This document shows positions 27,061 to 39,694 of a stretch of DNA of 64,000 nucleotides, piece by piece. The position numbers were made by a program, and so were the translations under genes. Location: positions 1,736,001-1,800,000 of the forward strand of contig WACJ01000402.1 of the NCBI GenBank assembly GCA_008973525.1, given 5' to 3'. Position 1 is the stretch's first letter. Every line of letters starts with the position of its first letter. The notes below the pieces were generated by a model. The model saw only the letters and a list, made by a program, of their open reading frames with translations. It was not told the DNA's origin and made no database searches. The DNA comes from Stenopsyche tienmushanensis (taxonomy: Eukaryota; Arthropoda; Insecta; Trichoptera; Stenopsychidae).

Positions 27061-27506
27061 GCATGTTTTTTTTTTACTTATTTAGCATCTTATTAGTAAG
27101 GTGTTATTTGAGCTTTTTTACTTTATTAACACTTGTTTCTTGGAAGGGATTTAAATAGGGTCATTTTTATGAAATATTTCAATTATCTGCAACTGTACTT
27201 TTCTGCATAATAATGTATATTCCATAAATGTTTATTTGGGTCGGAGATTGTTTCCAGATACCGCTTACAGGATATTTTGTAGTTATAAATTAACGTTGAT
27301 GATTTACATTGATCATGAAAGTTTTACATGCAAATAGAATTCATACACTCATGTAACGTGCTAATCGTGCCAATAATTATGCACAATATTTGATCGTCTG
27401 TGTGTTGGGAATGTGCTCAGTTTTATAACAATAATTTCAATAAATCCTTTATAAGTCTAATAGTGTGAAAAATATGTAAAAAAAACATCTCTGGTTTAAC
27501 GTAGTA

Positions 27507-28315
27507 CACTTAAACTTTTTTTGTGCGGTGGATGCGTTTCGCGGAAAATCGCACAAAAAAAGCTATGACTTACATAGAAAAAGTGAAGATGTGCTCCATG
27601 GATTTTAAAAACCGCATAACTATGAAACAGCTATATAAAATATGTACAAAACCGCATAAAAAAGTTAATAAAAAACATGAAAACAATAAGGCAATTAAAA
27701 AATAACATTTTTGGTAACATTCTAAGGACGTCTTGCATCATCAAAGAAAAATAAATCACAAAATGGCGACTGTTTAAAAAAATCAATAAATTCATTTTTT
27801 GGCCTTATTTTGTCACAATTAAAATTTTTTTTATAGTAAAATAATAAATTTCGACATAAATCTGGTAGAAATAATAGAGGGTTATATAGAAAAGATTCGC
27901 ACCCAGTTTGAAACAAATTAATTAATTAAAACTTGAGATATGATGTCAACCGTGTTAAGAGATTTCATTATGGTAGGACCGGCTAAGTTGCCGCGTCACT
28001 AAAATAGCTATAACTCTGTAAGTAGTTGGAATTTTGGAAATTCCTTTGGAGAATGTATTTTTAAAAGTCGAAATATTGGAAAAATGCAAAAATATGAAAT
28101 CAATGTTTTCAAAAATCTAAACCAGAATAAAGGGCGTGGTCGTAGTTTCGCGACAGTAGATGCAATATGATTTACACAGTCCCAAATTATAATTTTTCAT
28201 TTTCAAATCAAATTTCGGTTAGTGTTTATGATTTATTTCCTATTTTTCAAATTTAAAAAAAATTGCTTTAAAAAAACCGCATAACTTCGAAATCGCACAA
28301 AAAGAGGTTTGAGTG
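27507..28315. mobile_element. Non-autonomous Tigger-type element with TA target duplication
   Basis: This is an 809-base element bounded by TA on both sides. The left terminus is CACTTAAACTTTTTTTGTGC. The right terminus, reversed, is CACTCAAACCTCTTTTTGTG. CGCATAA and CGCACAA motifs recur inside near both ends. A 35-base internal block is shared exactly with 17887-17921. TA duplication and these termini fit the Tc1/mariner/pogo superfamily. There is no transposase frame. The 60-residue plus frame at 27523-27705 is lysine-rich low-complexity sequence and not a gene. Confidence 0.7.
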
Positions 28316-31294
28316 TATTTTATTATGTTTTGTCATTATGTGGTCATCAACCCCAATTATTGGTAGATTTGAATTCTCAGTTACTAATCAAATCATTGTA
28401 ATACTTCACTTTTATTACATATTAGATTCGCCGGGAAATTATAAATATTTAAGTTGATTTTATTGATATAAATTCATAAAGTTATGCTCGAAGTTAACTA
28501 ACAATATATTTTAAATGCTTAATGTTTTAAGTTAGATGAATAGGACTTACGTCAATCTATCCGGGGTCATTAGGGATTAAATCTAAGCGACAATTTGATG
28601 TAATAAATCCAAAATTGTCAGACAATGCAGACAAAGTGAACAATAAATAGCCTTAATAATCGCTAAGCGATAGTCAATAAGTCGGAATAGATCCTTCAAG
28701 TGTTCTCCATCAACGAAAGGTGTTATTAATTCCCGATTACATCCCTAGCATGACATCAAAATAGCATTCGACAACAATTTCAAAAGGTGTACCATAATAT
28801 TATTTTTAAGGGTTGAAAATATGCGTGTTGTGTCACGCAAAGATAACGCACAACATACACCTTTAAATTGATGATATTGTTGTATTATGTACATTTTTTT
28901 CATGTATTTTTTACGTGTGTGAAATTATTGGCGATTGTATCGCCACAACTTTTAAAATTTAATCAAAACCAATCGCTCGTGCAAATGACACTTGCTTTTA
29001 CGGCAAAAAAAGACGTATAGTTTTCAATTATCGGATTTATAAAGCCCTCGAACGTTTAAACACGTAGCTTAGCGGGTTGAATGTGTCAAAATATTATGGA
29101 TCGGTCCATAAGTTATGTCGTATTTTTGAATTATAGTCAATGCCACAATTGTCGCAATATGCTTCACAGTAGATCGATACGGAGTATCTTGCTGATTATG
29201 TGATATTGTTGGTATTCGATTTAAATTTGTTTTATAGCATGTACTGCTGGGGAATTGTGGCTGCCATGGGGTCGAAAAAATTGGGGTTATTCATCCCTGT
29301 AAGGGGCGTAACTCCATTGCATTCGCTAACTTTATCGTGTCAAGTTGCCGTGGGCACTTTAGTAAAATTCTGCAAAAAGCCAAAATGAAGCGTTTTTACG
29401 CACAAAATTCCCCAATTTATATCATTATGTTTTATTCGCGTTTATAAATTAGATCTTGATCTGCCACGGAAAGAGTCCATTATGACGGACGAAAATGAGG
29501 AGCGATAAAATAAAAACTGCATAAATAATAAGCGTGCGTTGTCCATTTGTAATTATTAACGTTTGTAATCGATGTATCAACGGTGCACAGTCCGAGCCCG
29601 ACCATACATTAAATATAAATGACCGTAAATCGAGCTGACGTACCCCCCGGGGATTCGAATCCAAATTACGGTTGTCCACCTTAAAAAAAGATTACCCGCT
29701 TGCCGATTTATGTCTGTCTGATGTGGTCATGATTTTCTGATAACATCTGCGCTGTGGATTAACCGTGTACGTGCGGATTATCCGTCGAGGAAAGCACGCG
29801 ACCCTCCAATGCACCAAACGCTAATCCCAATTTGGGCATAAACGCCCCGCTTTTAATTAGCCCCCGATGCTTTAATGATCATTTTTTATTGCCAATTGAA
29901 CATGCTTAAACGCCATTAAAACTAATTATTATCGGTCGCAAATAAAGGGCTAAATGAGGTCTTCTTCCGGTTGTGCGGGCAAGTCGGAAAACATTATTGT
30001 CTGAATGTCGGCTTTGATGATATTACGTCCGGTTAAATATCGGCTTTTCCGGTTATGCTGGAATCGCTCATCGTCAAAGAAGTATTTTTCCTGTCTGAGA
30101 CAGCTTTTTTCATTACTCACCCTCTTATTTTGCTCATCGCTAATCACCTCCCTTAATATTTACCCAAAATGACCATCCTTATATTTCAACACCAGCAGAG
30201 AAAAAAAAATCTTATAATATTATTTGTATTTTACAATTTCCCGTTAAAAATATATTATATGGCCCTCTATGTGTGAAAATATTTTTGAGCAGAGATGTCG
30301 TTGATAATTTCAACCCCTATAATAGTTCCAAAAACCACCGGTAGAGGCGACGCTACTCGACCGGCATTAAAATGGTTCGATTCTCGGCTAAATTTCCACA
30401 AGAATTTCCATATAAGCGGATATCATTTTTCCTCTGCAGAATCCTGTTTTGCCATAAGAAAATTTAGCGAGAGTTCCCAACATAACTACTCAATAATTTT
30501 CACACAAATTCATAGATGGTCCCACTTAAATCAAAACTGAACAAAATACAAATATTCATCCAAACACTATTTTTCCATAATTCATTTCAATTTAAATAAT
30601 TCATATTTTGCCATGCATTGTATTTGCATTTATTTCCTTTGTTACGTTGCATTTCTTGAACGGTTGCTGAGACTCGTCCCATTGTACGTTGTTAGTGAGA
30701 CGAAGCTTTATTTGCATCTCAGCGCATTAATTATACAATATTCCTCCGCTAAGCAGATTTTGCTTATCATTGTAGCCATACGTACTTCAGTATTCAGAGG
30801 GGTAAATTTCCATTTTCCACCCATTCAAAGCTCTTCGAAATACAGCGAAAAGAATAATTAAATCAATCTAGTGCTTTCAGGCGTCGCATGTCAATATTTT
30901 GAGGTATTCAATCTTTGTCCAAGTGGTTCTTTTTCATCCAGATTTTGTATCGACACTAAGAAAATTCGCAATTCATCTACGAATAAATAAAATTTAATCA
31001 AACACACTTAAGACATTCGCTTCTTGTGCCACGTATGCATAGAGAGGTTCAAAATAAATCATAAAATTATGCTAGATAATATCTTTTAACTATGTTTCAT
31101 TTTTCACACAATGGAATATATGCTAAAACGATAAGCTGCATTTGTGTAATATATTAAAACTGCTATTAGTTGTATATGCGCGACAGAGATAGTACCCTAT
31201 CTCTCTTACGCACCAACTGTCGTTTAGTATTTCACTTTTTATCTCGTTCAGCCCAGTTTGTCCTACCTCGCCTATACAAGTTTCATTTCAATCT

Positions 31295-31600
31295 AATATA
31301 TAAAAAATAATCTTTGTTTGTTCGTATTATATGCGCCCCCGCACCGTTCATCCGATAGCGATAAAACTTTGTCCACTTGTTGTTAAGGATTACGCGAATA
31401 ACATAAGCTTATTCTAATATACAAAAATAAAATAAACTGTTTGTTCGTATTTTATGCTCTGCCATACCGTTCATTCGATTGCAATAAAACTTTTCCAACT
31501 TATTGCTTGCACATTCTTAAATAATATTGGTATAGTACAATTAACTTACAGTAGATATTATATATAAAAATCAATGTTTGTAAGTTTGTTCATATTTATA
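31295..31600. repeat. Degenerate tandem repeat, three units
   Basis: Three related units begin near 31295, 31412 and 31555. Each has 'TAATATA(T/C)AAAAAT', then 'TGTTTGTTCGTATT', then in the first two '(G/A)CCGTTCATCCGAT' and 'GCGATAAAACTTT'-like segments. The period is about 115-140 bases. Short units of this style occur at the ends of several insect transposon classes. I cannot assign one here. Confidence 0.5.
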
Positions 31601-32959
31601 ATAAAACCAACAAAATAAGATATCATTTAAATCATTGTGAAGGAATTTTCCACTGTAATCTGTTTGCTAATTTGGGAATTATTCCGGTTTCTACAAAGGA
31701 AGTATTATTTTCTTCGAAACTCGTGCGTATTCCAGACGACAATTTATGCGAAGTACAGCGGTCTGGAATGTGTTAATTATCAATAACGTGCATTGTAGAA
31801 TTGTGCACAATGAACGTCGAATAGATTTTCTCAAAGCTTCCATAACTATATTATGTATAAAATAAAATATTCCAAAAGATATATGCTATCTATTCCATAT
31901 AATTACGTATTTTTTCAGATTTTAAAGGATAAATATTGTAACTTACAGGGCAAACATTAAGTTTTAAAATCGTCACAAAAAGCTGTGCATTTTTTGACAC
32001 AGATTCTTATTGCAAGCGTGCGAATAAAAAAGTTTTCCACCCTTTATAAATATTACGGAATTATTTATCATTCGAAAAAAAATCTTTAATTAAGAATGTC
32101 TTTGGTGGAAATAAGCAAAATTAGCATTTTCACTTTGAAGTATTTCTTTTTAACGGCGAATGAAGTTTAAATTAAATTTTCGCATGCACATTTGGAACAT
32201 AGTGTATGTTTTGCATAAGCTTTCGTCTGAGGGCGATATTCGCGTAGAAGAGTTTTCACATAATTTTATACGAAGAAACTTTTCCCGTTTGAGTTTGATT
32301 GTATTATTTAATATTCATTATGCGATTAATTCAAATTTATATTTTTCTTTCCCAACACTTTTTGGAAGGCCGTTAATCACAAACTATTATGCTAAATAGA
32401 AGAATAAACACCCCGCTGAATTATTCATGCGACCCTCCGCGAGCGCTCAGTGAGATTTAGCGCAGATATATCGTTTTTAATTATGGACAGTGCTTTTATT
32501 GCGGCATTAGGATTTAAATTAATAATCCTGTTCTGGTGTATTAATGCATATACTTCCTCCCCGGGCTTCCTGGTACAGCATCTCCCTCATTAGAACCGGT
32601 AATTATCCCAAGAGTTGTGCCGTACACCTGTTCGTTCGTGTTACTGCAATAGTCGTTACAACATTTGGAAGTACTTAACACGAACATGTAATGTTGTTTG
32701 CCAAGTGCACATTGCCACTTGGGCGATTTCGACGACGCTAGACAATCATGGCATTTGGGCTATTGCCGATTGCCATTTTTGTATCATGAATTCACAGCTT
32801 ATCATCAGTAGTCATTATGGAGAGCTTTTGTTAAGCTTTACCGTGTAAGCTTTGAGCAGCATTTATATTTTGGCAGTGTGGAAGGGTACGTGTATTTGCT
32901 AATGCGTTTACTCGGGCGAAGCGTCTTAACCTGCCGTAATGTGTTTATCGTCACTCTAC

Positions 32960-32981
32960 TACGCCTTGTGAACAAGGCGTA
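32960..32981. repeat. Perfect 10-bp hairpin
   Basis: TACGCCTTGT and its exact reverse complement flank GA. The stem is GC-rich compared with the surroundings. It could be a structured RNA element, a protein-binding palindrome or chance. No T-tract follows it. Confidence 0.5.
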
Positions 32982-34862
32982 ATGCTACAGGATATGGAAT
33001 CCTTTCGAATCCTATTAGAGATGTCCCTATTGTCATTTCTTTATAAAATTAATACAATTTTCAAGCAAAATATTGGGCAAACCGCGTCAATTTAAAAATT
33101 AACCCATATTTTCAGCACTGGAAGTTATATCAATATTTTAATCAAATATTTAACATAACAAAATGAAACCATGTTATTTAATGTGCCTCGAATTCAAATA
33201 TCGAAAATTGGTCGCTCATATTTCCATTCCATTGAGTAAACTCAAATATATGAAGCTTCGGAAAAATGTAGTTTGGTTTCATCTTCAACTAATCGATGAC
33301 CCAAAAAATTGAAACGTTGATTCAGTATCTATAAAATATATTGAATTCAATATCGTCGGACTGGAATATTGATTGGCATATCATAAAATAAAACCATTCA
33401 TGATCCATAAACCGTATTGTATAATAATTTGGAAGGTATTAAAATGCATATAATATCAAATATTTTCGTATGAAATGTCCAATTTTGTCTAATTTGATGA
33501 GCTCAGATTAATATTATGAATAATCAAGAACTCCTCATTCCATCTTATTCAATAATTTTCTCTAATTCTATTGTAAAAGTGCGATTTTGCATTATTATAC
33601 AAAATTATAGATACATCTCCATTGATCAAATAAAGCTGAAAGAAACGCAGTTTTTATTTGTTCTATTATATAAAAAATACGTATAAATTATTAATTTAGA
33701 ACCCATTTATTGATCTAGATGGTGAATTGATATTATTTTTATAGCAATGATACTATTCAAATAGTAAGATATGCAGCTTTTATAATAAATGCATCAGAAT
33801 ATGTAATCTCGTTTGATGATGTATTTATTCCTTTTACAACCGAGAAACAATTACAACTTGAAAGCACAAAAGAAAGCTATTTTTAACGAGCTTTATAAAG
33901 CTTATTGGTTGCAAAATATTTTGAAAAAATAATATTTTATTTAATATGCATAATAATGTCTTATTAATGTACGTTTCTTTATTATTCATTTACATAATTT
34001 TAATATTTTTTTGTTTACTGAGCTTATTACGACCATCTCGAATTACTACACGATGTTGAACAATTTTGAAGATGGCCAATAAAGTTTTAAATTAAGCTCC
34101 ATAACGATAACTGCAGATTCGCTGTTTCCATTTTTATATCTGAACCCTTTCGCAACGATTCGTTTCTTGAAGAATATTTTAATAAATCAATGAAACCTAC
34201 GATGTAGAATATACGGCTGCTATCCAAAGTTTTGATTACCCTAAACCTAACTCAGCATTGTATAAATCCCGATATAAATGTGTATCAAATTGCTACTTAT
34301 AAATTTGAAATTAATAAGTTTTCTTATGATCTTGTAATTATATTCATAATTTAAAAAAGGGGAATATAATAATTATACAAAAATATTTATGACTTGTTTT
34401 TATATGTGTGTACATTTTAATTAAAATATCCAGCTTTGGCATGTACATTTTGCATTCAATCGTTTTATTAAATAAACACTTTTAATTAATTAACCAAACT
34501 ATTCCAGAGTTTATTAGCACAAATATTTTTAAAAAAATTTGCCCATATGTCATTTTTTCAATCAACAACTGTCCAATTTTTATATTTTTTTTTACACAGA
34601 GCAGTATTTTATGCTTGTTTAATTTGTTTTTATTACTATATAAAGTTTAGATATTAATACATTAGATAATTTTCGGCCAATTGAGGAACTGTAAGACGAT
34701 GTTTTCTTTTGGATAATAGTACATTGAAGTCCCAGTCTCCTGGTGTCTTTTAATGGTATAATGCACGCCTTTGGTGGAAATCTTCATTACAAAGTCTAAT
34801 AATGAAGATACGAATCACTATACTTAATTCGACTGGTTTTGTCATTTTAAATTCTAAAAAAT

Positions 34863-35255
34863 AAAACAGTTCCCTGTTGCGTTTCAATCCCTCGCCGTCT
34901 CCAGGAGTACGCAATGTTCGTCACGGTTGCCTCAAACAGCCTACCACGAGGGGTCTTGAATAGCGGGGCGCTCTGGAGGCCGAACGTGCCCGAAGGGCCT
35001 CAACGAAAAGCGATGGGGCGTCCGCCCTCACTAGCGATAGGGCCCCGCAGCCCCGACACGAACTCGCAGCATATGCAACGGAAATTCGTATTTAACCTCC
35101 GCAGAGGGGGCGATTCTTTATCTCCGACCGCTCATTCGAAGGCGCTCCAGAAAAGATTAGGCAGTTTGTTCGTCCTGCAACCCTTAGGAACGGTTGCAAG
35201 GTCCGAACAGCTTAAAAATCGGGTCGCTTTGATGACCAAAAAAATCGATAATTAA
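34863..35255 (+). CDS. GC-rich orphan open reading frame
   Basis: An open frame of about 130 codons with an ATG at 34914 (113 codons from there). It is strikingly GC-rich for this window at its start and returns to AT-rich just before the TAA at 35253. It contains SNSLPRGVLNSGALWRPNVP, then GPQRKAMGRPPSLAIGPRSP, and ends SEQLKNRVALMTKKIDN. A pyrimidine-rich tract ending CCGTCTCCAG at 34904 looks like a splice acceptor, followed by GAGTACGCAATG. I recognise no domain. It interrupts a Tc1 relic, so it was inserted. It could be a captured exon, a retrocopy, or part of an unknown element. Coding status is unproven. Confidence 0.3.
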   Translation, partial: KTVPCCVSIPRRLQEYAMFVTVASNSLPRGVLNSGALWRPNVPEGPQRKAMGRPPSLAIGPRSPDTNSQHMQRKFVFNLRRGGDSLSPTAHSKALQKRLGSLFVLQPLGTVARSEQLKNRVALMTKKIDN

Positions 35256-35403
35256 CGAAGAAAAAATAATTTTAATTAATTAATTTACTTTTGTATAATT
35301 ATAATTACTCAAAAATAATCGCGAATTATTCCCACTCTACATGCCTTTTAAAACTGCAAGGGTAGTTGCAATTTTATTACAAATTATGATGTATTGTTGA
35401 GTA

Positions 35404-36007
35404 TCAGGTCAGTCCAAATGTTCGTGCGCATTTTTGGAATAAAATTAAATAGTGTAAATAAAATACAATTTAATCCCCCTTATAATCTCCCAATTAAATT
35501 CTTATTAATCTCCCAATTAAACTCACTATTTTTTTGCAGCGTTGTTCGAGTCGTATGCGGTCTAGCGTTATCATAAGAAGTCTAAACGACACTGTAAACA
35601 TCTGCATTAATAGTTTGATTTACACGAAATTTATTTTGACATAAGACTGTTCCATGAGATTAATCGATCCTTTATGCGATCAGATCCACTGTTAATTGAG
35701 ACTCTGACTCCATAAGATTTATAAAAACGCGTCCTGAACGGGGTTCATCATAAATGCTGCTTTCTCCAACTATAAGTTTTATAAACCATTTATAGGCAGT
35801 CCACTGATAGTATGTTCACCATATATACTATTAATTTTTATCGCTGCAGATTTGGCGGATTCACCACACGAAAATAAAAATATATAACATAGCACGTATA
35901 TTGATTATTAATATGATTTTTTTACGCGTCCGATGTTTAAAATTGTGTTTTATTTACACCATTTAAAATTTTACCAAAAATGCGCACGAACTTTTGGACT
36001 GAGCTGA
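35404..36007 (-). mobile_element. Deleted mariner with intact terminal repeats (family MC)
   Basis: This is a 604-base element flanked by TA on both sides. The left end is TCAGGTCAGTCCAAATGTTC, continuing GTGCGCATTTTTGG. The right end, reversed, is TCAGCTCAGTCCAAAAGTTC, continuing GTGCGCATTTTTGG. About 32 of 34 positions match between the ends. On the minus strand a remnant reads YDNARPHTTRTTLQKN then EFNWE, the second catalytic aspartate region of a mariner transposase. A short direct duplication (CTCCCAATTAAA) near 35485-35520 disrupts it. Most of the transposase is missing. It sits inside Tc1 copy 3 and is therefore younger than it. Confidence 0.88.
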
Positions 36008-37609
36008 TAAAAGGATTCTAGCACTAAAATTAAGGAACAAATTCATTATTTATAATTTTTTATGTTTTTACATAAAACTCAATAATATGCATTTTCAAAC
36101 TTATGTTCAATGGATATGTTTCATTTATTTGTTTTTGTTTTTTACCAAAGGAAGATTTGTCATGTGAATTTATATGCCATATATATCCTTTTTTTTTTTG
36201 CAACTATTAACTTATTAAAAAAGGTAATTGTTCTTGCCAAATCAGAATTTTACCCATATAAATCGACGTCGATTCCACATGTTAATATTGCGCTCGCGCT
36301 TTATTAATATTCCGGTTAGCATTGAATTTTTTCCCTATTTGAAGGCGAAATCTCCATTTGCGGATTTTCTTCGCTGGCAGTTCGCTGTATAATGTTTTTC
36401 TTTTTTTTTCTTTTCACTTTACATATGTAAATCTTTCCTCGTCTACATTTGTGCGTATATATTTTAATCCATGCGTTGCCCAGGGCATACGATTATCCGC
36501 CCCGCGGAAAAAGGAAGCCCTGCCGAAGAATGGAAGAGACGGGCATACACGTATAGACTATAACGCACGTGCCTCTAAAACCTTCCTCACAGCCTTTTTA
36601 TTGTATCAACTTTTGCGGAATCAAATCCGTGATTTTGACTTCTCCGACAATTATTTTAATTTTACGACGTCGATGCTGAATACGTGAGGACTAATCGAAG
36701 GCCCCGCACGACGTATGCGTCATTGAGCTCTATTCTTTGGGAATGAGATTTGATCTTGAATCGCGAAGATCGATTATGAAAATGCGTGGATTATCGCATT
36801 AGGCTTTTCATAAGACATTTTCTGTATTGTAATGTATACAAATCGGCGTTCATATGAAGAGCCTCACCTGAGTTCTATCCTTGGAACTCCCCGAGGAGTT
36901 ATCCCGAGGGAGTTCTTTATTGGTAGTATCTACCTCATTGTTTATAGGTTTAGTGCGCCAACCTCATATTTCTTTATGGAGCGGAAAAGCCTGCGATGCA
37001 TTACGTGGAGCAACTTTGCCCTGCCAAATGAAAAACAAAACGAATTCTTCCACCCCCTCATCCTCCAGATAGTTAAAGTGCCAAGCTAAGTGTTTCGCTT
37101 CCGCAAAGTGAATTTATTTTTTTAAACAGACCTTTCAAATTCAAAAACGTCAAATTGGATGTCCATTATGCAATTTGTCATTGTTTTTGATATTAGAATA
37201 TGTATAAATGGCCGATTAAATAGCTAAGCAAATTAACGGTCCAACTAAATGTATTCTGGGGAAGCTTATTGAGTAGATATACACATAGTTCAAACTTTGT
37301 CTTAAAACAAGTTGCGATACGAGTCAGTAACTATTATAATGGCCGGATCCAACAACATTGTTATAATATTTCAGCATAGATTATTCATCTGACGTATAAA
37401 ATATAATTTAGGCGAGAATCATAAATGGCGATAAAAATGTCGACACAATTGAATATTACTGAATGATTCTATGCGCATAAATCCGTATTTTCTTTTTAAA
37501 AAAATCCTATGAATTTATTGAGTGTATAATCTGCACAATATCTCATTATTTGCTTGATTTTTTTGATTGCAAATGTTCAATTAATATATCATTGAATTCG
37601 TTCGTAGCA

Positions 37610-38070
37610 GAGTTTTGGTTTCCGTATTTTGGGATACGTACGATATTTTATTGATCGATTAACTTGAGAAAGGAAGAATCATCAACGGCAAATATTATAT
37701 GGCGTTATTGATGCATTTTTTTACGGAAGAAATAGCGAAAAAATGACTATATTGTGTGAAAAAAGTATTCTTTCGCCAAGACAATGCACCGTGTCACAAT
37801 GTCGATCGCAACAATGGCAAAATTGCATGAATTGCTTCCCCATTCACCGTATTCTCCGGATCTAGTTCCCAGTGATTACTACCTGTTTGCAGAATTCAAA
37901 AGAATACTTCAGGGAAAGAAATTTGGCTCCAATGAAAAAGTGATTGCCAAAACTAACGCCTATTTTGAGGTCAACGATAAATGGTTCTATAAAAAGATAT
38001 CGAAATGTTGATGAATATATAATAGTCGAATTCGTTCAAAAAGTTGTTGTTTTTTTAGTCATCCTGCGAA
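37610..38070 (+). pseudogene. Mariner transposase C-terminal relic (family MD)
   Basis: The plus strand encodes KGRIINGKYYMALLM, then FRQDNAPCHN with the second catalytic aspartate. After a frameshift it continues with MAKLHELLPHSPYSPDLVPS, then DYYLFAEFKRILQGKKFGSN and AKTNAYFEVNDKWFYKK. 'Q-D-N-A-P-C-H', 'S-P-D-L-x-P-S-D' and 'Y-F-E-x-x-D-K' are typical of mariner transposases. The N-terminal half is lost. The stretch TTTTTTTAGTCATCCTGCGA at about 38049-38070 may be the end of the element. A frame change near 37790 and a stop at about 37745 show it is dead. Confidence 0.85.
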
Positions 38071-38361
38071 CTTATTAAAATATGCATGCAAAGGAATAAT
38101 ATTAAATCATACTACTTAAATACATCTCAGACTAAGAAGGTTCAACATAAATATGCGAAGAAGGCCGTATTCTGCTCAAAGGAAACCGCGGAATTTTCCT
38201 ACAAACCGCAGAACAAAAATACGACCGACCGCACATTCATTACACCCTACACCTTCCATCTTTGCATTTGATGCACTTCGTTGACTCAACTTGAAAGTTG
38301 CTCAAGAAAGTTTGTCAGTTGATTCTTTGCAAAGTTTGACATAGCCGAGCTGTATGCTGCC

Positions 38362-38376
38362 GTGTGTGTGTGTGTT
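38362..38376. repeat. Short GT microsatellite
   Basis: About seven GT units in an intron. It is unremarkable. Confidence 0.85.
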
Positions 38377-39694
38377 TGTCAAATGAGGCGTTTCCTTCGG
38401 TCTATTAACAAAGTTATCATCCTACTCTTGGCGATATTTCATGAGATGTCTCCTGGGAGGCTTGCCTCTTCCAACTTGCCTTTTTATGTTGTCCCTGGAA
38501 GGATTGAGATCCTGGTGGGAAAAGTATGAAAAGCGTAAAATTGAGGCGAACTTTGTGTGTACATATAAAAACTTGTTTTCAACAAATACATCGGCTATAA
38601 GCGGCTTTCGAATTTTATCTACGCCATAGTCGCAATTTGACGCTGCAGTATTTCTGCTATAAAGATTTTGTTTTAAAATACCATTATATGATAGATTTTC
38701 TTCGCAAGAAATGTCACTCAAACACCTTCTATATTTAAATTACAATTTTCGCACGATCGGAATTATTCCAGTCACGGCGAACATTTTCCGATTTCCGACA
38801 TAGGTCATGTTCCAATTCAAATTATAGAATCACCACACAACGATTTAGCCTATGGTACTTATTCCATGATCAAAATTCCTCCAGCTATCCAAATGTTCTA
38901 AATTCACTTTAATTTTCGATATATACTTATCGGCACATTATCCATTCGAGAACATAACATAAATCGTTCCCAACGCAATCGATAATGTAGCGAGTGCATT
39001 CAACATCCAAAAATACTTCTGCATAACGTTATAATGTTGGAAGAGCTCGCCTTGAACCACTCCAGAATTTATACATCGCCCAAATTATTCCAGATATATT
39101 ATGGGCATCAATATTCGGGCGCTCGATGAATTTAAATCATGCTCGAAAAGTATTTCGGCGCAATCTTAATACATCGAAACGGTTTCTAAAATATCGATTC
39201 GGACGAGCGAAAATAAAAGGCTCGGGGGTCAAACCAAAATGTATGTACAAAATGGATTTCTAACCCGCTAACTCCGAAAATACGTTAAGTTGTACACCGC
39301 ACAGCGGAGCGGTGTTACATATTCAGCAGTAAACATATTCGTTCCAAATTCGCGGTTTTAACCCAGACATGCTTTGCTAATTGCTTACTATAACCGCATT
39401 AGTGGTCCCTCAATTTTTTTTCACTTCCAAAATTCACAAAATGAATATGAAACCGCATCAAATGGAATCATTTAAAATTCTCTTGCCGAAATTCTATATA
39501 CCGTACGTAATTACAACGAATCGATTGTAAATATTTTATTCGCTTAATATGGATGATGATCATAATACTTCAGCGTTAATTATGAATTTTTATAAGATGA
39601 AATATATACATTTATTCAATTACAAATTAGATAATTGTTGTGGAAATGTTTGAAAATTTAAATCTTCCTACGATGATGTAATAACTGTTTAAGT

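Larger units (their letters stand above)
34680..36095 (-). mobile_element. Tc1-like transposon relic, copy 3, with two insertions
   Basis: The inner piece (34680-34865) encodes HYTIKRHQETGTSM on the minus strand, matching copies 1 and 2. Sequence alike to copy 1 resumes at about 35280-35403 (TTGCAATTT, then ATTATGATGTAT and TTGAG). It resumes again after a mariner at 36008-36095 (TTCTAGCACTAAAA, then ACTCAATAATATGC). Two blocks interrupt it: a GC-rich open frame (34863-35255) and a mariner derivative (35404-36007). The order of events is inferred from nesting. Confidence 0.5.

Noticed and set aside
27523..27705. A lysine-rich 60-codon frame
   Set aside because: It lies in the end of a non-coding Tigger-type element and reflects its A-rich repeats.
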